From Paenibacillus senegalensis JC66 (GTDB lineage: Bacteria; Bacillota; Bacilli; Paenibacillales; NBRC-103111), in contig NZ_HE610959.1 in NCBI RefSeq assembly GCF_000285515.1, forward strand, positions 475,086-539,085: 64,000 bases of DNA, given 5' to 3'. The position numbers and the translations under genes are program-made. The notes under the pieces were generated by a model. The model made no database searches and was not told the DNA's origin. It was given only the letters and a program-made list of their open reading frames with translations. Of the stretch, positions 35,508-44,567 are shown in pieces (within the stretch, counting starts at the first letter, position 1; every line of letters starts with the position of its first letter).

Positions 35508-36997
35508 AAGCCGAAAAAACCGGCAAGCTCACTGCCGCTTCTTCCAGTACGCAAGCCTTGGCCGAAGCGTTAAAGGTAAATCTCGATTATGAAGAGCTGA
35601 CTAATTGCATGCGGTGCGGATTTTGCCAGCCGGCCTGCCCTACTTATACCGAAACCGGTATTGAGGCCGCTTCTCCCCGGGGAAGGATCGCCTTGATGAA
35701 AGCTGTAGCAGACGGTTTGATGGAGCCGGATCAAGCCTTCAAGGACCAGCTTGATCTCTGTCTTGGCTGCCGGGCTTGTGAGCCGGTTTGTCCCTCCGAT
35801 GTCAAATACGGACATCTGCTTGAGCAAGCAAGAGCGACCATTGAACAGCATACCGAGCATCCGCGGCATGTAAAGCTGGCCAGGAACGTTATGTTCAAAC
35901 ACGTATTCCCCAAGCAGCAAAGAATGAAGCTTGTCGGACTGGGGCTGAAATTATATCAAAAAACAGGTCTGCAATGGGCAGCAAGAAAAAGCGGGATGCT
36001 GAAACTGTTCCCCGAATCGATGAGACAAATGGAGGCTATCCTGCCAGAGGCCCAATCGGACGGAGTCGTGGAGCAGCTTGGCACATTTTATCCGGCTGAG
36101 AACGGCCAGGCTGTGGCTAAGGTAGGGATGTTTCGCGGCTGCATTATGGATGTGCTGTTCACAGAAACCAACATCCGTACCGTTAAGCTGCTGGCCGCTT
36201 CCGGCTTTGATGTCATTTTGCCGCCAGCGCAAAATTGCTGCGGGGCGCTGCACGCCCACAGTGGAGAGATGGAGACAGCCAAGGAGCTGGCCAAGCGCAA
36301 CATCCGCGCTTTCCAGGAAGCGAACGTCGATTATATCGTTTCCAATGCTGGCGGGTGCGGAGCGCTGCTGATGGAGTATGATCACCTGCTGCAAGACGAT
36401 GAGGAATGGGCGGAGCACGGCAAATGGTTTGCCGAGCGTGTCCTCGATATAAGTGAGCTTATTGTAACTAAAGGACAGCTGCCTGTCTTCAGAGATGTTT
36501 CCGTGGAGCGGGAATCGCTGGATAAGGCCAAGCTTCCTTCCGAACAGCTAAAGGGAGCGACCAAGTTCACTGGAGTCGGCACAAAACAGCGTCCCGAGGA
36601 TGTACCTGTTGCTGCTGCTGCAGATGGGAAGCCTAAAGTTGTAGTAACCTACCAGGACTCCTGCCATTTGCGCAATGTTATGAGAGGCGGCAGCGCGCCC
36701 AGAGCTTTAATGAAAAGCGTGGAAAACATTCAATTTACCGAGCTTAGAAATGCTGATAAATGCTGCGGCTCGGCCGGAATCTATAACATTTTGCAGCCGG
36801 AGATGGCTACGCAAATCCTCGATCACAAAATGGAGGATGTCAAGCAAACCAATGCCCATTATTTAATAACGAGCAATCCGGGCTGCCTGCTGCAAATGAA
36901 GCTTGGCATTGAGCGTGAGAATTTAGGCAACACGATGAAAGCCCTCCATATTGTCGATTTTCTGTATGAGCGTTTGCAAAAGGAAGATAAATTGTAG
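35504..36997 (+). CDS. glcF: Iron-sulfur subunit GlcF of glycolate/lactate oxidase
   Basis: This subunit passes electrons from the flavin subunit to the chain through two [4Fe-4S] clusters. The 497-residue protein has CMRCGFCQPACPTY (about 36-49) and CLGCRACEPVCPSD (about 87-100), followed by two CCG domains (QNCCGALHAHSG near 245, and DKCCGSAGIYN near 421). It is longer than the usual ~440-450 residues because of a charged insertion of about 50 residues (about 330-375) between the CCG domains. The GTG start overlaps the glcD stop. No glcE follows. Confidence 0.92.
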   Translation: MKAEKTGKLTAASSSTQALAEALKVNLDYEELTNCMRCGFCQPACPTYTETGIEAASPRGRIALMKAVADGLMEPDQAFKDQLDLCLGCRACEPVCPSDVKYGHLLEQARATIEQHTEHPRHVKLARNVMFKHVFPKQQRMKLVGLGLKLYQKTGLQWAARKSGMLKLFPESMRQMEAILPEAQSDGVVEQLGTFYPAENGQAVAKVGMFRGCIMDVLFTETNIRTVKLLAASGFDVILPPAQNCCGALHAHSGEMETAKELAKRNIRAFQEANVDYIVSNAGGCGALLMEYDHLLQDDEEWAEHGKWFAERVLDISELIVTKGQLPVFRDVSVERESLDKAKLPSEQLKGATKFTGVGTKQRPEDVPVAAAADGKPKVVVTYQDSCHLRNVMRGGSAPRALMKSVENIQFTELRNADKCCGSAGIYNILQPEMATQILDHKMEDVKQTNAHYLITSNPGCLLQMKLGIERENLGNTMKALHIVDFLYERLQKEDKL

Positions 36998-37048
36998 TTT
37001 TTACGCGGGAGTACTCGCTTAACGCCCATGCCGGGCGTACAACAATTA

Positions 37049-37076
37049 ACAAGCTGCCAATAGGACGGCAGCTTGT
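37049..37076 (+). terminator. Terminator after glcF
   Basis: A 10-bp stem (ACAAGCTGCC with GGCAGCTTGT) has an 8-base loop and is followed by TTTTTC. It lies between the converging glcF and gerW-like genes. Confidence 0.85.
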
Positions 37077-37084
37077 TTTTCGCT

Positions 37085-37543
37085 TCAGGCAAGGGGTTGA
37101 AGCTCATCTTGATGAGTATCCAGGTGAGGCTCATTCTGCTTATTCCCTCGAACCATCGTTTGAATTTTTTCCACGACCTGTGGCGCGGAATCAATCAAGC
37201 GCTCGATTAAATGGGTTTGATTATCCAGTGGTACGATTTTTACCCCTTGAGTTCCTACAACAAGGAACGCGATAGGTGTAATGGAAATACCGCCGCCGCT
37301 TCCACCGCCAAATGGCAGCGAAACTTCTGCATGATCCATAGGAGCCGCACCGGTGTTGCGGGAAGGCTCTGTTGTGAATTCACTGCCCCCCGCCGCAAAG
37401 CCAAATCCCACCTTGCTGATCGGCATAATCACACTTCCGTCTGGCGTTTCTACGGGATCGCCTACGATCGTATTCACATCCACCATGTTGCGGATGTTCT
37501 CCATTGCCGTTTTCATTAACCCTTGAATCGGATGATCTGCCAT
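37085..37543 (-). CDS. gerW: GerW-family sporulation protein (YtfJ)
   Basis: The 152-residue protein belongs to the GerW/YtfJ family, made in the forespore and needed for normal germination responses. The features are an N-terminal helix with MADHPIQGLMKTAMENIRNMVDVNTIVG, the core PISKVGFGFAAGGSEF near 42-57 and the glycine-rich PFGGGSGGGISITPIAFLVV near 76-95. The C-terminal tail is polar. It overlaps the end of the DUF2953 gene by 28 bases, the same pairing as ytfI-ytfJ in B. subtilis. Confidence 0.92.
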   Translation of the reverse strand: MADHPIQGLMKTAMENIRNMVDVNTIVGDPVETPDGSVIMPISKVGFGFAAGGSEFTTEPSRNTGAAPMDHAEVSLPFGGGSGGGISITPIAFLVVGTQGVKIVPLDNQTHLIERLIDSAPQVVEKIQTMVRGNKQNEPHLDTHQDELQPLA

Positions 37544-38193
37544 CGTTTAAATCCTCCCTTCACTAATCTCTTACGAGCCAGCAGCTGAAGTCCGGCTATT
37601 ATAGCATTGCCCGTGCGGATTTTCGTTATGCAGGCCAATTCAGTGGAAAAAAGTGTCCGGTTATACATGGGGACGACAGCCAGCTGTGGTGTTTTCATCA
37701 TCATGACATGGTGAAGCATCCACCCGCTTATCGTTCCCTTCACAGCCCAAATCATGCCGGACAGCACTGCAGTCTCCGGGGCTTCGCCCATTCCAACCCG
37801 GGTATACCAGTTGAATTCCGTAACCTGTAACTTCCTCAAGGTTTGCTTGAGCCAATGCAAACTCCCGTAAAATTGATGAAATATGCGCATAGATTGATCA
37901 AAAGATCTGGCGACTTTATCCCAAGTGATCTTGGCAGCCTTGTCCTTGTCGGGTAAAGGCATATTTTTGTTATTCTCTTCAGTCTTCAGCTGTATCCCCT
38001 CAGCCAAGCTGACAAATCGGATCAGCGGAATATCATACCGATACTGAATCCAGCCAAATAAAGCTTTTATTTGTATAGAGATTTGGTCCTGATCCTGAAC
38101 GCGATTGATGTACAGGTTTATATGAACAAAGCTGGCTAAGATTAATACCAAAGCCGCTAATATGACAACAGCCGCAATCCACCACCAGACGAT
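37516..38193 (-). CDS. ytfI: DUF2953 (YtfI-like) membrane protein, apparently ATC start
   Basis: This is a DUF2953 protein linked to gerW. The N-terminus is a transmembrane helix (about residues 4-24), followed by a soluble domain with FGWIQYRYDIPLIRF. The annotation-style start, TTG at 38151, would cut this helix in half and has no ribosome site. Five bases after a strong GGAGGAGG (38206-38199) the frame reads ATC (38193), then GTC TGG TGG TGG ATT, and no ATG, GTG or TTG exists in frame upstream of 38151. I therefore place the start at ATC, giving 225 residues. A sequencing error in this codon is the alternative. Confidence 0.7.
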   Translation of the reverse strand: MVWWWIAAVVILAALVLILASFVHINLYINRVQDQDQISIQIKALFGWIQYRYDIPLIRFVSLAEGIQLKTEENNKNMPLPDKDKAAKITWDKVARSFDQSMRIFHQFYGSLHWLKQTLRKLQVTEFNWYTRVGMGEAPETAVLSGMIWAVKGTISGWMLHHVMMMKTPQLAVVPMYNRTLFSTELACITKIRTGNAIIAGLQLLARKRLVKGGFKRWQIIRFKG

Positions 38194-38232
38194 GGGAACC
38201 TCCTCCCTTCCTGCTTCGACAAAAACAAAAAA

Positions 38233-38263
38233 ACTCCAATTCGCTAAATAGCCTGAATGGAGT
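38233..38263 (-). terminator. Terminator after scpB
   Basis: On the minus strand ACTCCATTC pairs with GAATTGGAGT (one bulge), followed by TTTTTTTG. It ends transcription from scpA-scpB just before the DUF2953 gene. Confidence 0.8.
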
Positions 38264-38329
38264 TTATTATGAGCATAACGTATGAAAAATATACCATATC
38301 AAAAACCAATTGTTTCCTTAATGCCGACC

Positions 38330-38935
38330 TTACTTTTTGTCGACATCATCTATGGTTAGCTGCTGTACGTCCATTTTCTCAAACAGCAGTCTTGTTTCCT
38401 CTTCCAAGTCAATCTCTTCATCAAACTGCTGTTGATCCGGCAGCTGATCGAGACTGCTTAGTCCAAAATAATCGAGAAATTGCTTGGTCGTGCCATACAA
38501 GATAGGTCTTCCAATTGCTTCTGCCCGGCCTTTCTCTTCAATCAATTCCTTGGCTACTAACGTTTGCAGCGCACGGTCAGACTTTACACCCCTTACTTCC
38601 TCAATTTCCACTCTAGTAATCGGCTGCTTATAGGCAATGATGGACAGCGTTTCGAGAGCGGCTTGGGACAACGAAGTGCGGTTAGGCGAATAAGCCAGAC
38701 GTTCGAAATAAGGCGCATGCTCCGGTACGGTAGTCAGCTGATACACTCCGGCCATCTCAACAATTTGAATGCCTCTGCCGGTTTCGCGAAATTCGCTCTG
38801 CATAGCGCGAACGACTTCCTGAATGTCCTTGGCATCCAGTTCCATCACTTCCGCGAGCTGCTTATTATCAAGGCCTTCATCTCCAGCAACAAACAGGAGA
38901 CCCTCAATAATCGATTTCATCTGTTGTAATTGCAT
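38330..38935 (-). CDS. scpB: Segregation and condensation protein B
   Basis: ScpB is the winged-helix partner of ScpA in the SMC condensin that organises and separates chromosomes. The 201-residue protein has two winged-helix domains; LSQAALETLSIIAYKQPITRVEIEEVRGV (about 91-119) is the family signature region, followed by GRPILYGTTKQFLDYFGL near 139-156. The C-terminus is acidic. It overlaps scpA by 32 bases. Confidence 0.96.
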   Translation of the reverse strand: MQLQQMKSIIEGLLFVAGDEGLDNKQLAEVMELDAKDIQEVVRAMQSEFRETGRGIQIVEMAGVYQLTTVPEHAPYFERLAYSPNRTSLSQAALETLSIIAYKQPITRVEIEEVRGVKSDRALQTLVAKELIEEKGRAEAIGRPILYGTTKQFLDYFGLSSLDQLPDQQQFDEEIDLEEETRLLFEKMDVQQLTIDDVDKK

Positions 38936-39686
38936 CGTTTCTTACTCCATTCTCCCTTGCTTGAATAACAATATCATCAAACAAGCGGTGCTGATAGCAC
39001 ACAATAGCCTTCATTTTCATAAGCTCAAGCAGCGCAAGGAATGTAACGACCAGCTCTTCCCTGCTGAAGCCCGGGGCCAACAGCTTGGAGAATAGCACTT
39101 TGCCTTTGCGTCCGCTTAATTGCTCATAAATTTCGCTAATCCGGTCCTTGACCGAGATTTCGTCACGCCGTATCTTCGATACCCGTGTCCGGTCCGCCAT
39201 CTTGCGAAGGGCTTTCTTGAATGCCCAGACTAGATCGGCTACATGCAGGCCTTCCACGGGATTCACCTGGACATCCGGAATGTACGCTGTAAGATCCTCC
39301 GGTTCACGGGTATAGATCAGGCTGCGCTCAATCTCTTTTTCTTTCAGATGATCGGCGATTCCCTTGTATTTACGGTATTCGATCAGCTTCTGAATGAGCT
39401 CCGCCCGCGGGTCTTCTTCCTCTTCATAGCCTTCCCAATCCATTTCGATAACAGGGGGCTTCGGAAGCAGCATCTTGCTTTTGATTGACAGCAGCGTGGC
39501 CGCCATGACCAAAAACTCGCTCGTCACCTCAAGCTCCAGCTCCTGCATCATTGACAGATATTCCATATACTGGTCCGTAATCATTCTGATCGGGATATCG
39601 TAAATGTCCACCTCGGCCTGATCGATTAAATGCAGCAGCAAATCAAGGGGACCTTCGAATGATTCAAGTTTAAAAGTTACCTTCAA
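38904..39686 (-). CDS. scpA: Segregation and condensation protein A
   Basis: ScpA is the kleisin subunit that bridges the two SMC heads. The 260-residue protein has the kleisin opening VTFKLESFEGPLDLLLHLID (3-22), the middle segment SEFLVMAATLLSIKSKMLLP near 56-75, and the C-terminal winged helix with FLALLELMKMKAI near 215-227. It lies directly upstream of scpB, with which it forms the complex, and downstream of the M50-like gene. Confidence 0.96.
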   Translation of the reverse strand: MKVTFKLESFEGPLDLLLHLIDQAEVDIYDIPIRMITDQYMEYLSMMQELELEVTSEFLVMAATLLSIKSKMLLPKPPVIEMDWEGYEEEEDPRAELIQKLIEYRKYKGIADHLKEKEIERSLIYTREPEDLTAYIPDVQVNPVEGLHVADLVWAFKKALRKMADRTRVSKIRRDEISVKDRISEIYEQLSGRKGKVLFSKLLAPGFSREELVVTFLALLELMKMKAIVCYQHRLFDDIVIQARENGVRNDAITTDEIDY

Positions 39687-39718
39687 TGCTTAGCTTCCCC
39701 TCCATTGCTTACAGCATG

Positions 39719-40357
39719 TTATAACGGCAAAACCGAGGTAATCCACGAATGGGCAATCCGGTATACGGCCTCTATCATGTTTCGTCCAAAGGGCAGTGTA
39801 AGAAGAGCCACCCAAAAGATAAGGAGCCATTTTTCTTTGGCCGCAAGCTTGACGCCAGTTTCCCCCGATACAGCACTCCGCACAAGCCTCCATGCATCCA
39901 TCGGATAAAGGGGAATCAGATTCATGATCGCAAGCAGCGTGGCAGTGATCGATATATACTGGAGAATGCCAGTCCACAGCAGCGTTAGCGAGCCGCCGCC
40001 CATATCCGGCAAACTAAGAAACCACCAGCTGCTCAGAACAGCAATCAGCGCGTAAATTAACGGACCTGCAGCATACACAGCAGCCGCTCTTACGAGCTTG
40101 CCTGATTGGCTTTCAACAGGTTGGCGGATCGCCATGGGGCGGCTCCAGCCGTAAGGCCCGAACAGCACCATTAGCGTTCCTAACGGGTCCAGATGCCGTC
40201 CGGGATTGAAGCTCACCCGGCCCTGCTCAGCCGCTGCAGGATCACCGAGCCGCTTAGCTGCCCACGCCAGTAAACAGTCATGCAGAGTAATTAATAAAAC
40301 AAATGCGATTGCCCGAAACAGCAAAGTATCCAGCTCAAAATAATCCAATACGCCCAT
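39719..40357 (-). CDS. M50-like membrane protein with a lost HExxH motif
   Basis: This 212-residue membrane protein has the layout of short site-2 proteases (M50): a first helix with LITLHDCLLAW, then RLGDPAAAEQGRVSFNPGRHLDPLGTL, later AGPLIYALIAVL and the third-ligand segment IPLYPMDAW. Active relatives have HExxH in the first helix; here H26 is followed by D27 and L30, so the catalytic Glu and the second zinc His are missing. It is probably inactive as a protease. Its start overlaps the ribH stop (TAATG). It sits between the rib operon and scpA. Confidence 0.75.
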   Translation of the reverse strand: MGVLDYFELDTLLFRAIAFVLLITLHDCLLAWAAKRLGDPAAAEQGRVSFNPGRHLDPLGTLMVLFGPYGWSRPMAIRQPVESQSGKLVRAAAVYAAGPLIYALIAVLSSWWFLSLPDMGGGSLTLLWTGILQYISITATLLAIMNLIPLYPMDAWRLVRSAVSGETGVKLAAKEKWLLIFWVALLTLPFGRNMIEAVYRIAHSWITSVLPL

Positions 40358-40827
40358 TAAGCCTGCAATTGTTTAATAAGATTGACCATCTCGATCGCTC
40401 CCGAAGCAGCCTCCCAGCCCTTGTTGCCAGCCTTCGTTCCGGCACGCTCCACAGCCTGCTCAATCGAGTCCGTAGTCAGAACGCCGAAAATAGTAGGCAC
40501 TCCGGTTTTCAAATTGATGGCGGCAACACCTTTGGACACTTCGCTGCAAACATAATCAAAGTGCGGAGTTGAGCCGCGGATGACCGCGCCTAACGTAATA
40601 ACCGCATCATAGTTTCCGCTTTCGGCCATTTTTTGGGCAATCAAAGGGATTTCAAAGGCACCGGGTACCCAGGCAATACTGATCTCGTCTTCCGCAACCC
40701 CATGACGCTTAAGAGAATCTAAAGCCCCGCTCAGCAGCTTATTGGTTATAAACTCGTTAAATCTTCCTACAACAATTCCGTAACGGGCTTTCTCGGATAC
40801 TAAATGACCTTCATATACTTTCGTCAT
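40357..40827 (-). CDS. ribH: 6,7-dimethyl-8-ribityllumazine synthase
   Basis: RibH condenses 5-amino-6-ribitylaminouracil with 3,4-dihydroxy-2-butanone 4-phosphate. The 156-residue protein has [12 protein letters not shown] near 18-29, [10 protein letters not shown] near 53-62, [15 protein letters not shown] near 81-95 with the catalytic His, and [12 protein letters not shown] near 113-124. It is the last of four riboflavin genes (ribD-ribE-ribBA-ribH) and forms 60-mer or pentameric shells. Confidence 0.97.
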   Translation of the reverse strand: MTKVYEGHLVSEKARYGIVVGRFNEFITNKLLSGALDSLKRHGVAEDEISIAWVPGAFEIPLIAQKMAESGNYDAVITLGAVIRGSTPHFDYVCSEVSKGVAAINLKTGVPTIFGVLTTDSIEQAVERAGTKAGNKGWEAASGAIEMVNLIKQLQA

Positions 40828-40829
40828 GG

Positions 40830-42062
40830 TTACTTCATCTCCTCTTCGGTTTCTTTAAAATTAAGCAGGTGTCCCAGCTTCGCTTTTTTGGTGCGCAAAT
40901 AACGGCTGTTGCTTTCATTCTCCGGCATCTGAATAGGGACTCTCTCCACCACTTCCAGCCCGTAGCCTTCAAGCCCTTTAATCTTCCGCGGGTTATTGGT
41001 CAAAAGCCTCATCTTGCGAACGCCCAAATCTCTCAATATTTGCGCGCCGATTCCATAATCCCGCAGATCAGAAGCAAATCCCAGCTTAAGATTAGCGTCC
41101 ACCGTATCAAAACCTTCTTCTTGCAGTTTATAGGCTTTTAGCTTGTTTATCAAGCCAATTCCTCGCCCTTCCTGGCGCATGTACAGCAGCACCCCATTAC
41201 CGGCGGCGTCAATTTGCCTCAAAGCGGCTTCCAACTGAGGGCCGCAATCACAGCGGTGGGAATGAAAGATGTCCCCAGTCAAGCATTCAGAATGGACGCG
41301 AACCAGAGTAGGCTGCGAGCCGTCAATCTCTCCTTTAACGATAGCGATATGCTCCTTGTTATCCACTTCATTCGTGTAAGCAATCGTGTTAAAGACTCCA
41401 AAATCGGTGGGAAGCTTAACCTCCACCTCTCGCTTGACCAGGTTTTCTTTTTCATTGCGATAGTGGATAAGGTCTTGGATCGTAATCATTTTAAGGTTAT
41501 GCCTGCGGGCAATCTCCTTCAAATCGGGCACCCGAGCCATCGAGCCGTCTTCCTTGATCACTTCACAAATAACACCTGCGGGATAAGAGCCGCACATTCT
41601 GGCCAAATCTACAGCCGCCTCCGTATGCCCTGCCCGTCTTAGCACCCCGCCCTTTTTCGCAATAAGCGGGAAAATATGGCCCGGTCTGCGAAAGTCATCT
41701 GCGCGCGCTTTATCATCGATCATCGCCCGGATCGTAAGAGAGCGTTCATGTGCAGAAATTCCGGTTGTCGTCAAATTATGATCAATGGAAACGGTGAACG
41801 CAGTGCCATGGAAATCGGTATTGCGGGTTACCATCGGCGGAAGATCCAGCTCCCTTGCCCGCTCTTCCAATATAGGGACACAGACCAGGCCGCGCCCTTC
41901 TGTAATCATGAAATTTATCACTTCCGGAGTTGCTTTATCGGCCAGTGCGAAGAAATCACCTTCGTTCTCGCGATCTTCGTCATCTACAATTATAATGACT
42001 TTGCCGAACTTCAAATCCGCTATTGCTTCTTCAATCGTATTAAAAAATGAAGAGTCCGTCAT
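40830..42062 (-). CDS. ribBA: Bifunctional DHBP synthase/GTP cyclohydrolase II
   Basis: This fusion has 3,4-dihydroxy-2-butanone-4-phosphate synthase (N-terminal, about 1-205) and GTP cyclohydrolase II (about 206-400). Visible motifs are [11 protein letters not shown] in the first domain, and [22 protein letters not shown] (zinc ligands) with [10 protein letters not shown] in the second. The start at ATG 42062 gives 410 residues; an upstream ATG at 42110 abuts its ribosome site. It makes both precursors of riboflavin. Confidence 0.96.
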   Translation of the reverse strand: MTDSSFFNTIEEAIADLKFGKVIIIVDDEDRENEGDFFALADKATPEVINFMITEGRGLVCVPILEERARELDLPPMVTRNTDFHGTAFTVSIDHNLTTTGISAHERSLTIRAMIDDKARADDFRRPGHIFPLIAKKGGVLRRAGHTEAAVDLARMCGSYPAGVICEVIKEDGSMARVPDLKEIARRHNLKMITIQDLIHYRNEKENLVKREVEVKLPTDFGVFNTIAYTNEVDNKEHIAIVKGEIDGSQPTLVRVHSECLTGDIFHSHRCDCGPQLEAALRQIDAAGNGVLLYMRQEGRGIGLINKLKAYKLQEEGFDTVDANLKLGFASDLRDYGIGAQILRDLGVRKMRLLTNNPRKIKGLEGYGLEVVERVPIQMPENESNSRYLRTKKAKLGHLLNFKETEEEMK

Positions 42063-42181
42063 AGCCGTCCCTGCTTTCTGTAGTTTGATTCTTTCAGCCC
42101 TATTAAGCATCCTTCTTTATTTCATATTTGCTGCTGCATAATGCAGGAATTGTATACAAGTAATCATTCCCGCCCTTATGA

Positions 42182-42856
42182 TTAAAATCCGTTATCGAGC
42201 AAAAACTGGCGGGACAATCCTGATCTGCTGCCGGAAACTGAAGCCGGTTGACGATCAGAGCCATCTGCATAAAACAACAGCTTCTCAACATATTTGCCTA
42301 ATAAATCGCATTCCAGATTAATATAATCTCCCGGGAACTTATACTTCAACACCGTTTCCTGAAGCGTGTGCGGGATGATCGAGACCGAGAACTGTTCTTC
42401 ATCTGCTTCAACAACGGTGAGACTGATTCCGTCGATTGTCACTGAGCCTTTAGCGACGATATATTTTAAGGTAGAGAGGTCCTGCGGAGTGAAGGCAAAG
42501 TATACGGCGTTATCTTCCGATTCCCTTTTAACAATTTGTGCCGTCGTGTCGACATGACCCTGCACCATATGACCGCCGAAGCGTCCTTTGGCCGACATTG
42601 CCCGCTCGAGATTGACCGGCTGCCCAGGCTTTAATTGATGGAGTGTCGTATGGCGAAAAGTCTCGGGCATAACATCAGCCGTAAAACAAGACTGGTCATA
42701 GTCAATCACGGTTAGACATACTCCATTTACCGCTATGCTATCGCCTATCTGAACATCCTCCAGCACTTTCTTCGCTTCGATAATAAGCACCATGGCTTGA
42801 CCTTGCCTGGCAGAACGCCGGAGAGTGCCTATTTCTTCAATAAGACCAGTAAACAT
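42182..42856 (-). CDS. ribE: Riboflavin synthase, alpha subunit
   Basis: RibE dismutates two lumazine molecules to riboflavin and a pyrimidine. The 224-residue protein starts MFTGLIEEIG at the ATG at 42856, with GAGGTGAAATAACG upstream, and has two similar lumazine-binding repeats (about 1-95 and 98-195). The frame is open 54 codons upstream into ribD without a ribosome site. The last 25 residues (SDRQPASVSGSRSGL) form a polar tail beyond the usual end of the family. Confidence 0.94.
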   Translation of the reverse strand: MFTGLIEEIGTLRRSARQGQAMVLIIEAKKVLEDVQIGDSIAVNGVCLTVIDYDQSCFTADVMPETFRHTTLHQLKPGQPVNLERAMSAKGRFGGHMVQGHVDTTAQIVKRESEDNAVYFAFTPQDLSTLKYIVAKGSVTIDGISLTVVEADEEQFSVSIIPHTLQETVLKYKFPGDYINLECDLLGKYVEKLLFYADGSDRQPASVSGSRSGLSRQFLLDNGF

Positions 42857-42863
42857 CGTTATT

Positions 42864-43964
42864 TCACCTCTGATATTCAGGATAGCCGACCAGGCAGATG
42901 TTATCGTCAAACATCTCCACCGTAATTTTTCGCAGCGAAACCGCATCTGCCATTTTTTCTTGGCCCGGGAATTGAAAATTGCTTGGAGCGCCTTCTCCTC
43001 CAATAATTTTCGGAGCATAAAATAAATAACATTTGTCGATCAGGCCTAGCTCCAGCATAGCTCCATTGATCCGCCCTCCGCCTTCCAGCAGAATGGAGCT
43101 GATCTGGCGCTCGCCAAGCAGCTTCATGGCCAGAGTAAGATCGACCTCGGGGCCGGCGCCAGCCGCGATTACCTCGGCTCCATTCTGTTCGAGTCTCATC
43201 CTGCGTTCCACTGCTGCTTCTTCCGTCGTTATAATTAAAGCTCGGCCCGGCTTATGAAGCACCCGAGCATCTGGAGGAGTTCGCAAGCGGGAGTCGATGA
43301 TCACGCGCAAAGGGTCGAGCGCAGGTACCGGTAAGCGAGTCGTCAAGCTCGGGTTATCAGCCAGCACGGTGCCAACGCCAACCATTATGGCCTGATGTCT
43401 ATGTCGGAGCGTATGAACGAATTCCCGGGACGCTTCATTGGTAATCCAGCGGCTGTCGCCGCTCTTGCTTGCTATTTTGCCATCCAAAGTACTCGCCGTC
43501 TTCAAGGTAACAAAAGGAAGTCCGGTTACGATGTATTTGTTGAACACTTCGTTCAGCTCGCGTGCTTCCTGTTCCAGAAGTCCTACAGCCACCTCAATGC
43601 CTGCTTCTCGTAAACGGGAAATGCCGGAGCCTGCCACCTGCGGATTAGGGTCGGTAGCGGCCACCACCACTTTTGCCACTCGGCTGGCAATTAACAGCTC
43701 GCAGCATGGCGGGGTGCGGCCGTGATGGCTGCATGGCTCCAGGGTGACATAAACTGTGCTGCCCTCCGCTTCGTCACCGGCCATACGAATCGCATGCACT
43801 TCAGCATGTGCGGAGCCCATACGCAGATGCGCGCCCGTGCCGACAATTCGCCCGTCCCTGACGATGACGCAGCCAACCATCGGATTAACGCCCGTCTGCC
43901 CCTGTGCTCCCTTGGCCAGTTCCAGGGCAAGCCTCATATAAGTTTCCTCGGTTAACTTATTCAA
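42864..43964 (-). CDS. ribD: Bifunctional deaminase/reductase RibD
   Basis: RibD does the second and third steps of riboflavin synthesis from GTP. The 366-residue protein has the deaminase zinc site HAEVHAI (about 54-60) and PCSHHGRTPPC (about 78-88), and the C-terminal reductase domain with ASTLDGKIA near 157-165 and LLEGGGRINGAML near 297-309. It is the first gene of the operon, 40 bases after the leader terminator of an FMN riboswitch. Confidence 0.96.
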   Translation of the reverse strand: MNKLTEETYMRLALELAKGAQGQTGVNPMVGCVIVRDGRIVGTGAHLRMGSAHAEVHAIRMAGDEAEGSTVYVTLEPCSHHGRTPPCCELLIASRVAKVVVAATDPNPQVAGSGISRLREAGIEVAVGLLEQEARELNEVFNKYIVTGLPFVTLKTASTLDGKIASKSGDSRWITNEASREFVHTLRHRHQAIMVGVGTVLADNPSLTTRLPVPALDPLRVIIDSRLRTPPDARVLHKPGRALIITTEEAAVERRMRLEQNGAEVIAAGAGPEVDLTLAMKLLGERQISSILLEGGGRINGAMLELGLIDKCYLFYAPKIIGGEGAPSNFQFPGQEKMADAVSLRKITVEMFDDNICLVGYPEYQR

Positions 43965-44005
43965 AGTTTGCCCCCCTATTTACTCATGATTAAAAAACAG
44001 AAAAA

Positions 44006-44061
44006 CCCCTTGATTATGCCGCAAAAGCGGAATTTCCGCATTTACGGTCAAATCCAAGGGG
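44006..44061 (-). terminator. Leader terminator of the rib operon
   Basis: On the minus strand CCCCTTGGATT (44061-44051) pairs with AATCAAGGGG (44015-44006), enclosing an inner GCGGAAATTCCGC hairpin, and is followed by TTTTTCTGTTTTTT. It ends 41 bases before ribD and fits the expression platform of the FMN riboswitch. Confidence 0.8.
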
Positions 44062-44370
44062 CTGTTATGGATGAGGTATCCCATTTCCTAATTATAGGCT
44101 GCACATGTCGCTCTCACCCAAAGTTGTCTATACTATTTGAGATCATTCGGCTAAAAAAGCAAACCTCAAACAGACCACGATGGCTGCTCTTCTTATGCAG
44201 GAAAGCCAGGAATGGCTAATCCAACATTTCACTGGGCCTATTATAAATCTGTGGCTCATGGCAGTCATCGCCAATTAACGGGTAAAGATCAGCCCATCAC
44301 CCTTATTGCAGCCACAAAAAAATAAGCATGTGAAAAAAATCGCAAACGTGCAGTAAAAAAGAATTGGAAT

Positions 44371-44534
44371 CCTTCTCCCATCCAGACTATACTGTCGGTT
44401 CCGGAATTGCACCGGATCAGCCGTTAAGCGATGCTCACGCATAGCTTAACGGGTCACGGACTTTCCCTGTCTGCCCGGATGAGCTCAAAAGGGAATCACC
44501 GCCGGTAGGGAATTTCACCCTGCCCCGAAGGATC
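44371..44534 (-). promoter_or_regulatory. FMN riboswitch (RFN element)
   Basis: The minus-strand RNA carries the conserved RFN blocks in order: GGGCAGGGTGAAATTCCCTACCGGCGGT, then GATCCGGTGCAATTCCGGAACCGACAGTATAGTC and GGATGGGAGAAGG, with a variable stem (CCGTTAAGC/GCTTAACGG) between. FMN binding would favour the downstream terminator and switch ribD-ribE-ribBA-ribH off. The gap between the aptamer and the terminator (44062-44370) is about 310 bases and contains nothing else I recognise. Confidence 0.95.
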
Positions 44535-44567
44535 AATTACTTAATTGAAAAATATTGAGTTGACAGC

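Noticed and set aside
43968-44219. Plus-strand open frame opposite the rib operon leader
   Set aside because: It overlaps the leader terminator on the other strand, has no ribosome site and no recognisable motif.
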